A stretch of 15,582 bases of DNA, from assembly GCA_900543485.1 (NCBI GenBank), contig UQRM01000041.1:1-15582 (forward strand), written 5' to 3'. The translations under genes were made by a program, and so were the position numbers. This DNA comes from an uncultured Eubacterium sp. (lineage in GTDB: Bacteria > Bacillota > Clostridia > Peptostreptococcales > Anaerovoracaceae). Positions 6,592 to 14,422 of the stretch are shown piece by piece; position 1 is the stretch's first letter, and each line of letters begins with the position of its first letter. Below the pieces are notes generated by a model that had not been told where the DNA came from, did not search any database, and worked only from the letters and a program-made list of their open reading frames with translations.

Positions 6592-7086
6592 ATGAAGAAA
6601 AATGAAGTGCGGGAAGCTGCAAGTGGCTGTGATATCAAAGATCTTCGCGGGACGCCGCAGCTCAGAGAAGCTGCCGCCCGGTGGTTTTATGAGAAGTGGG
6701 GCGTTGCGGAGGGCGTGCCTGAGCAGGAATACCTGGATAGCATAGATGCGAGCATAAAAGGGGATGCGCCTTTTCCGCGGTGGTATGTGGTCGTGTCCCG
6801 GGACGGGGATATCATAGCCGGAGCAGGGGTCATAGATAACGATTTTCACGAGAGAAAGGATCTGGCGCCTAATATATGCGCTCTGTACGTGGAGCCGGAG
6901 TTTCGCTGCCATGGCATTGCCGGATGCTTGCTGGAAAAGATATGCGGTGATATGAAGCAGGACAGCATCGAGGCCATGTACCTCGTCACCGACCATACAG
7001 GATTTTATGAGAGATATGGATGGGAGTTCATGGGAATGGTGAAGTCGGAAGATGGCGGCGATCTGAGGATGTATGTTCGCGAGTGA
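6592..7086 (+). CDS. GNAT family N-acetyltransferase
   Basis: The start ATG 6592 follows GAGGTGAGG at good spacing; the in-frame ATG 21 bp upstream overlaps the -10 box. The 164-residue protein is a single GNAT domain. Beta-4 and motif A are ICALYVEPEFRCHGIAGCLL (95-114), where RCHGIA is the acetyl-CoA pyrophosphate loop (R/QxxGxG/A). Motif B is GFYERYGWEFMG (137-148). The N-terminal segment LREAAARWFYEKWG (24-37) resembles GNATs that act on small molecules. It would transfer an acetyl group from acetyl-CoA to an unknown amine. It has its own promoter and lies 103 bp upstream of the amidohydrolase gene, with which it may be co-transcribed. Confidence 0.88.
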   Translation: MKKNEVREAASGCDIKDLRGTPQLREAAARWFYEKWGVAEGVPEQEYLDSIDASIKGDAPFPRWYVVVSRDGDIIAGAGVIDNDFHERKDLAPNICALYVEPEFRCHGIAGCLLEKICGDMKQDSIEAMYLVTDHTGFYERYGWEFMGMVKSEDGGDLRMYVRE

Positions 7087-7189
7087 ATGCGCGGAGATGC
7101 AGCAGGCGCTGATTTTTCGGGGTCTGGTCTTGCGGGGTCAGTTTTTTGGACAGCGCATTGAAGACTGATGAAGAGGAAGGGGACGAGTC

Positions 7190-8881
7190 ATGATGGCGGA
7201 TATGGTGATGAGAAACGGCAGGATCTATACTATGGATGAAGGTTTCACCGTGGCCGAGGCTATAGCGATCAAAGATGGAGAAATACTCTGGACAGGTGAT
7301 GGCGCGGATGCGGGGAGATTTATTTCGAAAGATACGAAAGTGGTGGATCTGGGCGGCAAGACAGTGCTACCGGGCTTGATAGATATGCATGTCCACGTGC
7401 CGGGAAACGCGTACAACGCCCTTCACAACATTGATGTTTATGACGCCAAGACTGCTGAAGAGACAGAGGAGATCATAAGGGATTTCATTAAAACCCATCC
7501 GGAAAAGGATGTGTACTATGGCAAAGGTTTCAAGACAGCCCTGTTCCCCGGTGATGAGAAGATCAAAGGGCCGCGAAAGGAACGGCTCGACGCTATCTGC
7601 TCCGATAAGCCGATAGGTATCATAGACGAAGGCGGTCATGTGATATGGCTCAATAGCAAAGGACTGGAAGAGGCCGGGATAACCGGGACGACGGAAGATA
7701 TCCCCGGCGGAGTCATTGAAAAGGATGCTCAGGGGAATCTTTGGGGGATACTCAAGGACGAGGCGAAGAAGCTGTTCAAGGAGCAGCAGTTCTCTCGGGA
7801 GGAAAAGATCCAGGCATACCAATGGTTTCAGGATCTGATGAATTCCTATGGTTATACGACCGTTCTGGCGATGCGCCAGTCCGCGTCTTCAGATCCGGTG
7901 CCTATATTTGATATCATGAGGTATTTCGAAGACGGCGATAAGCTTTCTTTGAGGATAGATGGCGCTCGTGAGATAAAGGCTGTAGAAAACAAACTATCGC
8001 AGATAGACGATCTTGAGAGGACGAGGCGCGATCTGAGCACTGCCGGGAGCTGTATCAGAGCGACTACAGCCAAGTTTTTCCTTGACGGGACGGTCGAAGG
8101 ATTGAGCGCGTTCCTGAAGGAGCCTTACTGTGTGGAGAAAGACGGCGAACCGTATCGCGGGGAGCTCCTGTGGGATCCGGTCGAGCTGACGGAGACTTTT
8201 GAAGAGGTCCTTCGCAGAGGATTCAATATCCATATCCACGGAGTGGGCGATGGCGCTGTCGCTGTAGCTGTCGAAGCGCTGGAGCGGGCGCAGTGTGCTG
8301 TCGCCGGCGATCATAGAAACTGTATCACCCACTTGCAGCTTGTTGAAGACGATGATATCAGGAAGATGGGAGAGCTGGGGATGGTGGCCTGTGTCAATAC
8401 TTACTGGCATCTCAAAGATCCGTCCATATATTTTGACAGTGAAGAGATCCTTCTGGGTGAAGAACGGGCAGCCCGGGAATATCCGTTGAAAAAATTCATC
8501 GATAATGGAGCGCTCGTCACGTGCTCCGCTGATTATCCTTCGTCGCCTGATCCTAACCCTTTCTTCGCGATACAGGCAGGCGTGACGAGAAACCTGTACG
8601 ATGCCGATTATTTCGGCGTCGGAGCGATAGACGATGAGGATGATCCTCGCTGGCTGCTGGGGCCTGAAGAGCGTGTGAGCGTTGAAGATATGGTGAGAGC
8701 CTATACTTCCAATGCTGCGTTCGCCATGCACCGTGAACAGGAGATAGGCACCCTGGAGCCGGGAAAGAAGGCCGACATGATCATCATAGACAGAGATATT
8801 TTTGCCATAGATCATCTTGATATAGAGAAAACGAAAGTGCTGGAGACGATATTCGATGGCAGGGTCGTCTACAAAGCGTGA
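7190..8881 (+). CDS. YtcJ-like amidohydrolase (amidohydrolase 3 family)
   Basis: The 563-residue protein has the metal-dependent TIM-barrel hydrolase layout flanked by a small beta sandwich. Seen in order: LPGLIDMHVHV (60-70) with the HxH metal ligands His67 and His69, DEGGHVIWLNS (146-156) typical of the YtcJ branch, KFFLDGTVEG (295-304) with the likely carboxylated Lys295, IHIHGVGDGA (347-356), THLQ (His381), SADYP (Asp448), and the C-terminal GTLEPGKKADMIIID. This group hydrolyses amide or related C-N bonds in diverse small molecules; the substrate is unknown. GAGGAAGGGG precedes two adjacent ATGs (7190 and 7193), so the start may be one codon later. It lies downstream of the GNAT gene and ends before a strong terminator. 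Confidence 0.9.
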   Translation: MMADMVMRNGRIYTMDEGFTVAEAIAIKDGEILWTGDGADAGRFISKDTKVVDLGGKTVLPGLIDMHVHVPGNAYNALHNIDVYDAKTAEETEEIIRDFIKTHPEKDVYYGKGFKTALFPGDEKIKGPRKERLDAICSDKPIGIIDEGGHVIWLNSKGLEEAGITGTTEDIPGGVIEKDAQGNLWGILKDEAKKLFKEQQFSREEKIQAYQWFQDLMNSYGYTTVLAMRQSASSDPVPIFDIMRYFEDGDKLSLRIDGAREIKAVENKLSQIDDLERTRRDLSTAGSCIRATTAKFFLDGTVEGLSAFLKEPYCVEKDGEPYRGELLWDPVELTETFEEVLRRGFNIHIHGVGDGAVAVAVEALERAQCAVAGDHRNCITHLQLVEDDDIRKMGELGMVACVNTYWHLKDPSIYFDSEEILLGEERAAREYPLKKFIDNGALVTCSADYPSSPDPNPFFAIQAGVTRNLYDADYFGVGAIDDEDDPRWLLGPEERVSVEDMVRAYTSNAAFAMHREQEIGTLEPGKKADMIIIDRDIFAIDHLDIEKTKVLETIFDGRVVYKA

Positions 8882-8926
8882 TCCCGGGCAATTTCCGAAG
8901 ATATGCGGTTTGACGCGCACATGGAT

Positions 8927-8978
8927 AAAAGGAGCGCCGGGTCAACGATTTATATCCGTTGACCCGGCGTTCCTTTTT
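8927..8978. terminator. Strong bidirectional terminator between convergent genes
   Basis: GGAGCGCCGGGTCAACG (8931-8947) pairs with CGTTGACCCGGCGTTCC (8957-8973) as a 17-bp stem with one G-T wobble. TTTTT follows on the plus strand, and AAAA at 8927-8930 gives TTTT on the minus strand. It can stop both the amidohydrolase and the convergent CoA-transferase transcripts. Confidence 0.93.
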
Positions 8979-9069
8979 ATATACAGTTCATCGATATCAT
9001 TGGATCTGACAGAGCTGTATGGCCGGACCATCTTTTTGCGAAGATACCCGTGTCCTATCTCTTGTTATC

Positions 9070-10425
9070 CTATCTCTTGTTGCTCTGTCTCCAGATACCC
9101 ATCTTTTCGGCGTCTTTTATCAGCTGATCTCTGAAATCAGGATGGGCTATGGAGATGAGAGCTTCGGCTCTCTCCCATGTAGTCAGCCCCTTCAGGATGA
9201 CTTTGCCGTATTCCGTCACTACATAGTGAGTGTTGGTCCTGGTATCGGTCACGATGGAGCCTTCCGTCAGTGTCGGCTTTATTCTGGATTTTACATTGCC
9301 GGCCTTGTCTGTAAAGGTAGAGGAGCAGCAGATAAAGCTCTTTCCGCCTTTGGACAGATACGCTCCCAGCACAAAGTCCAGCTGGCCGCCCGCGCCGCTG
9401 ATATGCTTGGTTCCTGCCGACTCTGCATTCACCTGCCCGAACAAGTCGATGTCTACTGCGTTGTTGATGGAAATGAAGTTGTCTATGGAGCTCACGACTC
9501 TGATATCATTGGTATAATCTACCGGCGCACTCATACACTCAGGATTGTTGTTTATGTAATCGTAAAGCTTCTGAGTACCGGCGCCAAAAGCGTATGCTTG
9601 CCTGCCTGGATCTACCGTCTTGCATGAGCCGTTGATCTTGCCCGCCATGGCGATGTCGACGAACGCGTCTACATACATTTCTGTATGGACGCCCAGGTTT
9701 TTCAGGTCAGAACCTGCTATGAGGGATCCTACCGCATTAGGCATTCCACCGATCCCTAGCTGGAGGCATGCGCCGTTAGGTATTTCCTCGACGATGAGCT
9801 GAGCCACCTTTTCATCTATCTCGCTGGTAGGGCCGGCAGGGAGTTCCTCCATAGCGGTGTTGGAACTTTCCACTATGTGATCGATCTTGGAGATGTGTAT
9901 TTTTTCTCCGCCCGGGTTTCCGCCCAGCGCTACAGGCATATTTTCATTGACTTCAACTACGATACACTTGGCTCTGCTGCACATGTCAGCCATGTGGGAT
10001 GCGCTGGGGCCGAAATTGAAGTAGCCTTCCTCGTCCATCGGCGATACCCTGAACATGGCCACGTCTACAGGATCCGGCAGATCCCTGTAATATCTTGGCA
10101 GCTCTGAATATCTGATAGGAGCGTAGTAAGCGATGCCCTGAGCGATAGCCTTTCGCTCGATGCCTGTCATGTGCCAGCTGTTCCAGCAGAGATGCTTCGG
10201 AGCGTCCTCGATCTTGAAGATCTCAGGTACTCTCAATACGATACCGCCGCGAAACTTCAGATCAGTGAGATCCTCTTCTGTGATCCTTTTGGCCAGCGCT
10301 TTGTCGAGATCTACCGGAACGCCGACGCCCCATCCAAAATCGACCCAATCGCCTGACTTGACGGTCTCGGCCGCCTTTTCAGCGGAAATAAGTTTGCTTT
10401 CATATTCATTTTTAAAATTTGCCAT
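9070..10425 (-). CDS. Butyryl-CoA:acetate-type CoA-transferase (acetyl-CoA hydrolase/transferase family)
   Basis: The enzyme moves CoA between an acyl-CoA and a carboxylate. In fermenting Clostridia this usually converts butyryl-CoA and acetate to butyrate and acetyl-CoA; 4-hydroxybutyrate or propionate are alternatives. The ATG at 10425 (451 residues) has GGGGA upstream; an in-frame ATG at 10473 would add 16 residues that overlap the promoter. Features include YSELPRYYR (106-114), [17 protein letters not shown] (129-145), the [14 protein letters not shown] loop (221-234) and GVHTEM (245-250), whose Glu249 matches the family's catalytic glutamate that forms the glutamyl-CoA intermediate. [26 protein letters not shown] and [13 protein letters not shown] follow. 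The protein closely resembles what I recall of butyryl-CoA:acetate transferases. It is transcribed alone and convergently with the amidohydrolase gene. Confidence 0.92.
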   Translation of the reverse strand: MANFKNEYESKLISAEKAAETVKSGDWVDFGWGVGVPVDLDKALAKRITEEDLTDLKFRGGIVLRVPEIFKIEDAPKHLCWNSWHMTGIERKAIAQGIAYYAPIRYSELPRYYRDLPDPVDVAMFRVSPMDEEGYFNFGPSASHMADMCSRAKCIVVEVNENMPVALGGNPGGEKIHISKIDHIVESSNTAMEELPAGPTSEIDEKVAQLIVEEIPNGACLQLGIGGMPNAVGSLIAGSDLKNLGVHTEMYVDAFVDIAMAGKINGSCKTVDPGRQAYAFGAGTQKLYDYINNNPECMSAPVDYTNDIRVVSSIDNFISINNAVDIDLFGQVNAESAGTKHISGAGGQLDFVLGAYLSKGGKSFICCSSTFTDKAGNVKSRIKPTLTEGSIVTDTRTNTHYVVTEYGKVILKGLTTWERAEALISIAHPDFRDQLIKDAEKMGIWRQSNKR

Positions 10426-10478
10426 ACTGTTTCCCCGTTTCTGTTGATTTTCGAAATTCGTTAATAATATCACAGAAC

Positions 10479-10484
10479 ATTATA
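10479..10484 (-). promoter_or_regulatory. -10 element of the CoA-transferase promoter
   Basis: A perfect TATAAT reads on the minus strand 53 bp upstream of the start codon. The best -35 match is poor (TTTATC at 18 bp spacing), so strength and exact start are uncertain. Confidence 0.5.
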
Positions 10485-10522
10485 CTATATTTTGGGCTGA
10501 GGATAAAGACAAAAATAGCCAG

Positions 10523-10547
10523 GAGACCGGCGGGCTCCCTCGGTCTC
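10523..10547. other. GC-rich hairpin
   Basis: GAGACCG (10523-10529) and CGGTCTC (10541-10547) form a perfect 7-bp stem with an 11-nt loop. It lies upstream of the CoA-transferase promoter and directly next to the 25-bp tandem repeats. There is no T tract on either side. Confidence 0.55.
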
Positions 10548-10548
10548 T

Positions 10549-10623
10549 CTCGGCCAAAAGCCCGGGCCGTTCGCTCAGCCCAAAGTCCGGCCTGCTGCCT
10601 CAGCTTAAAGCCAGGGCCGCCGG
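10549..10623. repeat. Three 25-bp degenerate tandem repeats
   Basis: Units at 10549-10573, 10574-10598 and 10599-10623 each start CTC(A/G)GC and share an AAAG(T/C)CC-like core followed by GGCC or GGGCC. The period is not a multiple of three, which argues against a coding repeat. Confidence 0.65.
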
Positions 10624-10667
10624 GCAGAAAGCAGAATGTGCGAGTGCGAAACACCGAGCCGGGCCGG

Positions 10668-10692
10668 GTAAATACCCCACATAGGTATTTAC
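10668..10692. other. Perfect 9-bp hairpin
   Basis: GTAAATACC (10668-10676) and GGTATTTAC (10684-10692) pair perfectly around a 7-nt loop. It follows the GC-rich repeat block and marks the change to AT-rich sequence. AAATACCCC from its left arm recurs at 10857-10865. Confidence 0.6.
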
Positions 10693-10731
10693 TGCTTCGA
10701 CAGACGGTTTTCGCGGTACATTCCTTCGAAA

Positions 10732-10943
10732 GCTATACTTGATATTTCGAAAGATGCAATTTAGAGTATAACGTTTCTCTGCGTATCGCCTGGCAAACCG
10801 GCAGCTTTGGACAAAGATTCGGCCAGATATTTATTTTTGTATGACTTTTAGAGGGGAAATACCCCCTTGTAATATGTTTTTTTGATGTCGCCAAACGTTG
10901 CTGCTATACCTATTTCCCTTTGAGGCAGGGAAATGAGTATAAC
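10732..10943. repeat. Two 41-bp elements with matching ends, 171 bp apart
   Basis: Both elements (10732-10772 and 10903-10943) begin GCTATAC, end GAGTATAAC and are exactly 41 bp long, while their interiors differ. In each, TATAC and GTATA are complementary ends. The second element folds into a 14-pair hairpin (10905-10918 with 10928-10941, one mismatch) containing ATTTCCCT and AGGGAAAT. Function unknown. Confidence 0.55.
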
Positions 10944-11029
10944 TTAAATACCAAAAAAACCCATATAGCTCGGATTTCCATTAACAATTGTATAATTTGA
11001 GATGTTCAGGGGGGCATGATGAAAGAAAT

Positions 11030-11055
11030 AAAAAAGCCGGCCTTGCAGGCGCGGC
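11030..11055 (-). terminator. Minus-strand Rho-independent terminator
   Basis: On the minus strand a GC-rich 8-bp hairpin with one bulged base (11055-11036, loop GCA) is followed directly by six T (11035-11030). It faces transcripts arriving from the PucR gene, whose stop codon is about 218 bp upstream, so that mRNA would have a long structured 3' end. A separate minus-strand small RNA ending here is an alternative. Confidence 0.75.
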
Positions 11056-11272
11056 GAAGCTTCCGGTATACGGCCCGGTCTGAGTGATGGAGCGTCCGGT
11101 GCCGTTATCTTGACGGATACGCGGCATTTCCATATCCGTTATCTGTATTATACACCGCCGCCTGCCCGGAATACATCGCGTAGGGGTTAAAGAAAAGTAA
11201 AAGCTGCGTAAAGGCTGGCGGGAGCAGCTCTCGTCGGCCACATCGTTCATCCGCCGCCAGCTATCGGCGACA

Positions 11273-12802
11273 TCAGTCCGTATAGGAATTAAAATCCACG
11301 TGGAGCCTCATGCAGACTTCCAGCAAAAAGATTTCGTCGTGGTTTTTGAGGGACATACCGGTCAGATCTTCGATTTTCTCAAGCTGGTAGATCAGGGTCT
11401 GCCTGTGCCTGTCCAGCTTCCGGGAGACTTCCGAGATGTTCTTGTATGTGAGGAAGGCCCGCAGGGTGTCCATCAGCTTTGTGCTTCTGGTCTTATCGTA
11501 TTCCACGACAGGGGCCAGTATATTGTAGGCGCTCTCGGTGAAGGCCTCGTCGGAGGACAGGATGGACATCATGTTGTAGATGAGGGTGTTCTCATAGAAA
11601 TACCGTTTGCCAAGGCGGATGTCGTTCATGCAAAGTTCTTCTGCCAGCTTGGCGTGGAGATAGTAGTTTCTGAAATCCGTCGGTCCTTCCTTTATCTCGC
11701 TTACACCCCAGGAAAAGGTCAGCCTGGAAGATACGGCCCGCAGCTTTTCCTCCGCCAGGTCGAGGAACCTGGCAACCTGGTCCTTTCCGGAAGATAGGGA
11801 CACTTCGAGATAGGCGATGATGGCATTGTTGTGGTAAGTGACCATTGCTTCCCGTCCCAGAGATTTCGCTGTCTTCATGAATACGTTTCGAACGGTATTT
11901 ATGTTGGAATCTATCCAGTTCTGCCGCCACTCATCACTGTCGTGGGAGTCGAGCCGCACCCGTCCGACGATACAGGTGTAGCTGCGCTTTAAGTTGAGGC
12001 CCATCAGCTTGGCTGTGCGCAGTATCTTTTCTGACGACGGGTCGCTGCCGTTGACCAGGCTCCAGATGAGATCGTCCCTGGCCATGCTCTGGGTCCTTTC
12101 GATGATCTCATCCCTGTAGAACCACAGAGATAAAGTCGGAGAAAGGGTGTTGCTAAGCAGGGCCAGCAGTTCTCGCGTCTTTTCATCGCTGAGGCACAGA
12201 TGACCGTACAGGTGACCGTTGGATTTCAGCGCTATCCGTGTCGTTTCAGGGGCAGCAGGGTTCCCTCCCACCACGTTGTCGCTCATGTCTGTGATGGAAA
12301 CGTCACACCCCAGGCTTTTGGAGATAATACGGGCGGCGGAGCTGATGTCGGCACCGTTGAGGAAGCTTTTCAGCATGTCCGCCTGCAGATTTTCCACCTT
12401 CTTGACATCTCTGTTGTAGTCGTCGTGGAGCCTGTCCAGGACAGCCTCGCAGATGTCCGCGAACCGCACGTCCCACGGTATCATCAGGATCGGCAGATCG
12501 CCGCTTCTGGCCAGCTCCGCATTTTCCCGGCTCAGGGACATATCGTCGCCCGGAATGGCCAGCAGGAAAATGCTGGCTCCGGCCTGTATCAGACCTTCGA
12601 TGAACTGGGTCATGAGGGACTCGTCTTTGACGTAAGGCGTGGCAATGCTCAGAACCATCTCGTTTTTCCTTATGAAATCGTCCAGAGGAAGGTCGTTTAC
12701 GGAGACGTATTCGATGGGTCTGTCCCCCGGGATGTCTGCTCCGGTCAGGTTCTTGTAGCGCGTGATGATGTTGAGTTTTAAAAATTCTTCGATGGTAAAC
12801 AT
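11273..12802 (-). CDS. PucR family transcriptional regulator
   Basis: The start is the ATG at 12802 (509 residues), which has GGAGGG 8 nt upstream; an in-frame ATG at 12856 lies within the operator. The N-terminal PucR domain (about 8-125) begins FTIEEFLKL and contains VSVNDLPLDDFIRKNEMVLS (33-52) and ILMIPWDVRFADICEAVLDR (105-124). A central region (about 270-400) has the GGDEF-like fold of the CdaR/PucR group. The C-terminal helix-turn-helix (about 441-500) has LMDTLRAFLTYKNISEVSRK followed by LDRHRQTLIYQLEKIEDLTG, the family hallmark. PucR proteins usually activate catabolic operons in response to a metabolite. This one is divergent from an APC permease, cyclase and decarboxylase operon and most likely controls it through the inverted repeat at 12857-12899. 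The effector is unknown. Confidence 0.93.
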   Translation of the reverse strand: MFTIEEFLKLNIITRYKNLTGADIPGDRPIEYVSVNDLPLDDFIRKNEMVLSIATPYVKDESLMTQFIEGLIQAGASIFLLAIPGDDMSLSRENAELARSGDLPILMIPWDVRFADICEAVLDRLHDDYNRDVKKVENLQADMLKSFLNGADISSAARIISKSLGCDVSITDMSDNVVGGNPAAPETTRIALKSNGHLYGHLCLSDEKTRELLALLSNTLSPTLSLWFYRDEIIERTQSMARDDLIWSLVNGSDPSSEKILRTAKLMGLNLKRSYTCIVGRVRLDSHDSDEWRQNWIDSNINTVRNVFMKTAKSLGREAMVTYHNNAIIAYLEVSLSSGKDQVARFLDLAEEKLRAVSSRLTFSWGVSEIKEGPTDFRNYYLHAKLAEELCMNDIRLGKRYFYENTLIYNMMSILSSDEAFTESAYNILAPVVEYDKTRSTKLMDTLRAFLTYKNISEVSRKLDRHRQTLIYQLEKIEDLTGMSLKNHDEIFLLEVCMRLHVDFNSYTD

Positions 12803-12842
12803 GGTGTAGGCCCTCCGTGGTTTAATTATATTATGATAGTAG

Positions 12843-12854
12843 GAAAAGCTTTTC
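12843..12854. promoter_or_regulatory. 12-bp palindrome in the pucR leader
   Basis: GAAAAGCTTTTC is perfectly self-complementary and lies 3 bp from the larger inverted repeat, on the pucR side. It may be an extra operator half or chance in an AT-rich stretch. Confidence 0.4.
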
Positions 12855-12856
12855 AT

Positions 12857-12899
12857 ACAATTTGTCTGAAAAAAATGAAAAAATATTCAGATAAATTGT
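12857..12899. promoter_or_regulatory. 14-bp inverted repeat, candidate PucR binding site
   Basis: ACAATTTGTCTGAA (12857-12870) and TTCAGATAAATTGT (12886-12899) are reverse complements with one mismatch, 15 bp apart. The left arm contains its own small palindrome, ACAATTTGT. The right arm ends 2 bp before the -35 box of the permease promoter, an activator-type position, and the left arm lies in the upstream region of pucR. One protein could thus control both directions. Confidence 0.75.
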
Positions 12900-12901
12900 C
12901 G

Positions 12902-12930
12902 TTGAGATGGAGATCCTGTCGTCGTAAGAT
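12902..12930 (+). promoter_or_regulatory. Promoter of the permease operon
   Basis: TTGAGA (12902-12907), a 17-bp spacer and TAAGAT (12925-12930) precede the start codon at 12992 by about 60 bp. A second TAAGAT occurs at 12936-12941 but at a poor distance from any -35. Confidence 0.65.
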
Positions 12931-12991
12931 TGCCTTAAGATAAGCTTATCAAACGGCCGATGTTGCAAAATTCGTATTCGGGAGGTAGATT

Positions 12992-14347
12992 ATGCAGACA
13001 GGAGAAAACCTTAACAAGAAGATGGGCTTCTGGCAGATCTGGGCTCTTGGCGTCGGCGCCGTAGTCGGCGACGGGATGTTTCTGATGGTAGCCTCGGGGG
13101 CCGAGCAGGCGGGGCCGGCATGTATCATCTCATATGTAGTGGCCGGGCTTCTGCTGATGTGCATATGCATGAACGCGTCAGAGCTGGCGGTGGGAATGCC
13201 GGTGGCGGGTTCGATGTACAATTGGAGTGAGAGAATATTGGGGCCTCGCTGGGGGTTGTTTTCGGCTTTTGGAAATATCCTGATGGATATCGTATTTCTG
13301 GGCTCCGTAGGACTTGGAACGGGATATATTTCCAATTACTTCTTCATGTGGACCGATAACGCCGACCTGTCAGCGGTGATATGGGGAATACTGATACTGT
13401 CCATAGTGTTCTTCGTAACGCTGCTGGGAGGAGATGTGACGGGCAAAGCGCAGCTGGTCCTCATCGTGATACTGGTAGGTATAATGGCAATTTTTACTGT
13501 AGTAGGGATCTTTTCGGGACATATAGACGGTGACAATTACAAACCGTTCATGCCGTTCGGAGGACAGGGAATAATCCTCGCCATGTGCGCCGGGACGTAC
13601 ATGTACATGGGTCCGCTGACGCTGCTGGCCTCAGCGGGAGAGACGAAGGATGTGACCATAATGCCGCGGGCTATGTTCTGGGCCTTCGTGACGATAATAC
13701 TTCTCTATGCAGCAGCTATCCTGGTATGCCTTGGCCTCGTCAATTATCAGGAGATGTCCACGATGGCATCGCCGTTCACCATGGCTGCTCAGTACGCCTT
13801 CGGAGACGCCGCGGGGATCGTGATAAACTTCGCAGCCTGGATAGCCTGCGTTACGTGTCTGATAGGAGAGATATTCTCGGCATCGAGGCTCCTTTATGGC
13901 ATGAGCTTCTTCGGAGCTACACCTAAAGTCTTTGGAAAGACCAACAGGAGAGGCGTCCCGCATATAGGACTGACGGTATCCTACATCATCGGCGTGGTGC
14001 TGATGCTTCTGGGAATAGTGCCTCAGTTGGGAAATGCTTACACGATGCTGGCCAGCGTGGCGACGGCTTGCGGGATAGTGTGCCTGATAATAACCATCAT
14101 CGCCAGCTATATGTACAAGAAGAAATTCGCAGACGAATACAACGCCCTTCCTTGGAAGCTGAAGGGAAAGACCTTCTTCTTCATAATCGGTCTTATAGGC
14201 TGCGGCGTGCTGTTTTACTCGTCCTTCATATCCAGCATTTCCACAGCCATATGCGTTGTTGTCTTCTTCGTACTGCTGATGATCTACTACCAGCTTTACG
14301 CCAAACCTAATGCGGAAAAACTGAAGAAGGAAAGAGAGAACCAGTAG
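12992..14347 (+). CDS. APC family amino acid permease
   Basis: The start ATG 12992 follows CGGGAGG. The 451-residue protein has about 12 transmembrane segments and the APC fold. TM1 carries IWALGVGAVVGDGMF (16-30), the unwound substrate-binding stretch usually seen as GxxIGxGIF, here with VVGDG. Later come ASELAVGMPVAGSMYNW (62-78), typical of TM2-TM3, and YMGPLTLLASAGETKD (205-220) with the conserved glutamate. FSASRLLYGMSF (295-306) and NRRGVPHIGLTVSYIIG (318-334) follow. APC members take up amino acids, amines or related compounds by proton or sodium symport or by exchange. As the first gene of a PucR-linked operon with a cyclase-family hydrolase and a PLP decarboxylase, it may import their substrate or exchange amino acid for amine. 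Specificity cannot be assigned. Confidence 0.92.
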   Translation: MQTGENLNKKMGFWQIWALGVGAVVGDGMFLMVASGAEQAGPACIISYVVAGLLLMCICMNASELAVGMPVAGSMYNWSERILGPRWGLFSAFGNILMDIVFLGSVGLGTGYISNYFFMWTDNADLSAVIWGILILSIVFFVTLLGGDVTGKAQLVLIVILVGIMAIFTVVGIFSGHIDGDNYKPFMPFGGQGIILAMCAGTYMYMGPLTLLASAGETKDVTIMPRAMFWAFVTIILLYAAAILVCLGLVNYQEMSTMASPFTMAAQYAFGDAAGIVINFAAWIACVTCLIGEIFSASRLLYGMSFFGATPKVFGKTNRRGVPHIGLTVSYIIGVVLMLLGIVPQLGNAYTMLASVATACGIVCLIITIIASYMYKKKFADEYNALPWKLKGKTFFFIIGLIGCGVLFYSSFISSISTAICVVVFFVLLMIYYQLYAKPNAEKLKKERENQ

Positions 14348-14370
14348 AGCATTTACATAACGATGAAAGG

Positions 14371-14406
14371 CCGCCGGCCGGCGCCCTGAGACGGACGACC
14401 CGGCGG
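14371..14406 (+). other. Intercistronic hairpin between permease and cyclase genes
   Basis: CCGCCGG (14371-14377) and CCGGCGG (14400-14406) form a 7-bp GC stem. The left side also contains the 12-bp palindrome CGCCGGCCGGCG (14372-14383), which could compete. The structure ends just before the AGGAG of the cyclase gene and lacks a T tract. It may stabilise or separate expression of the two cistrons. Confidence 0.55.
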
Positions 14407-14422
14407 AGAAAGGAGCAAAAAG

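Larger units (their letters stand above)
10426..11272. other. 847-bp gene-free region rich in repeats and hairpins
   Basis: No open frame here has a credible ribosome binding site together with family similarity. From left to right it holds the CoA-transferase promoter, a hairpin (10523-10547), a triple 25-bp repeat (10549-10623), a 9-bp hairpin (10668-10692), two matching 41-bp elements (10732 and 10903), and a minus-strand terminator (11030-11055). Last comes about 215 bp of structured sequence 3' of the PucR gene. The left part is GC-rich and the centre AT-rich. It may encode one or more small RNAs or be the remains of lost genes. Confidence 0.65.

Noticed and set aside
3142..10766. TGCAATTTAGAG shared by the regions near 3143 and 10755
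   Set aside because: A 12-bp match between two places in a window of this length is expected by chance, and the flanks do not match.
10784..10829. GGCAAACC ... GGACAAAG resembling part of a c-di-GMP-I riboswitch
   Set aside because: Only fragments of the P2 region match, the second arm with its tetraloop receptor is missing, and no plus-strand gene follows closely.
11016..11087. 23-codon plus-strand frame starting ATGATGAAAG, with TATAAT at 10991 upstream
   Set aside because: The product is very short and unrecognised, its ribosome binding site is only a G run, and it overlaps the hairpin of a minus-strand terminator.
10981..11250. 89-codon minus-strand open frame in the gap left of pucR
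   Set aside because: No ribosome binding site at its ATG, no recognisable family, and the minus-strand terminator at 11030-11055 lies within it.
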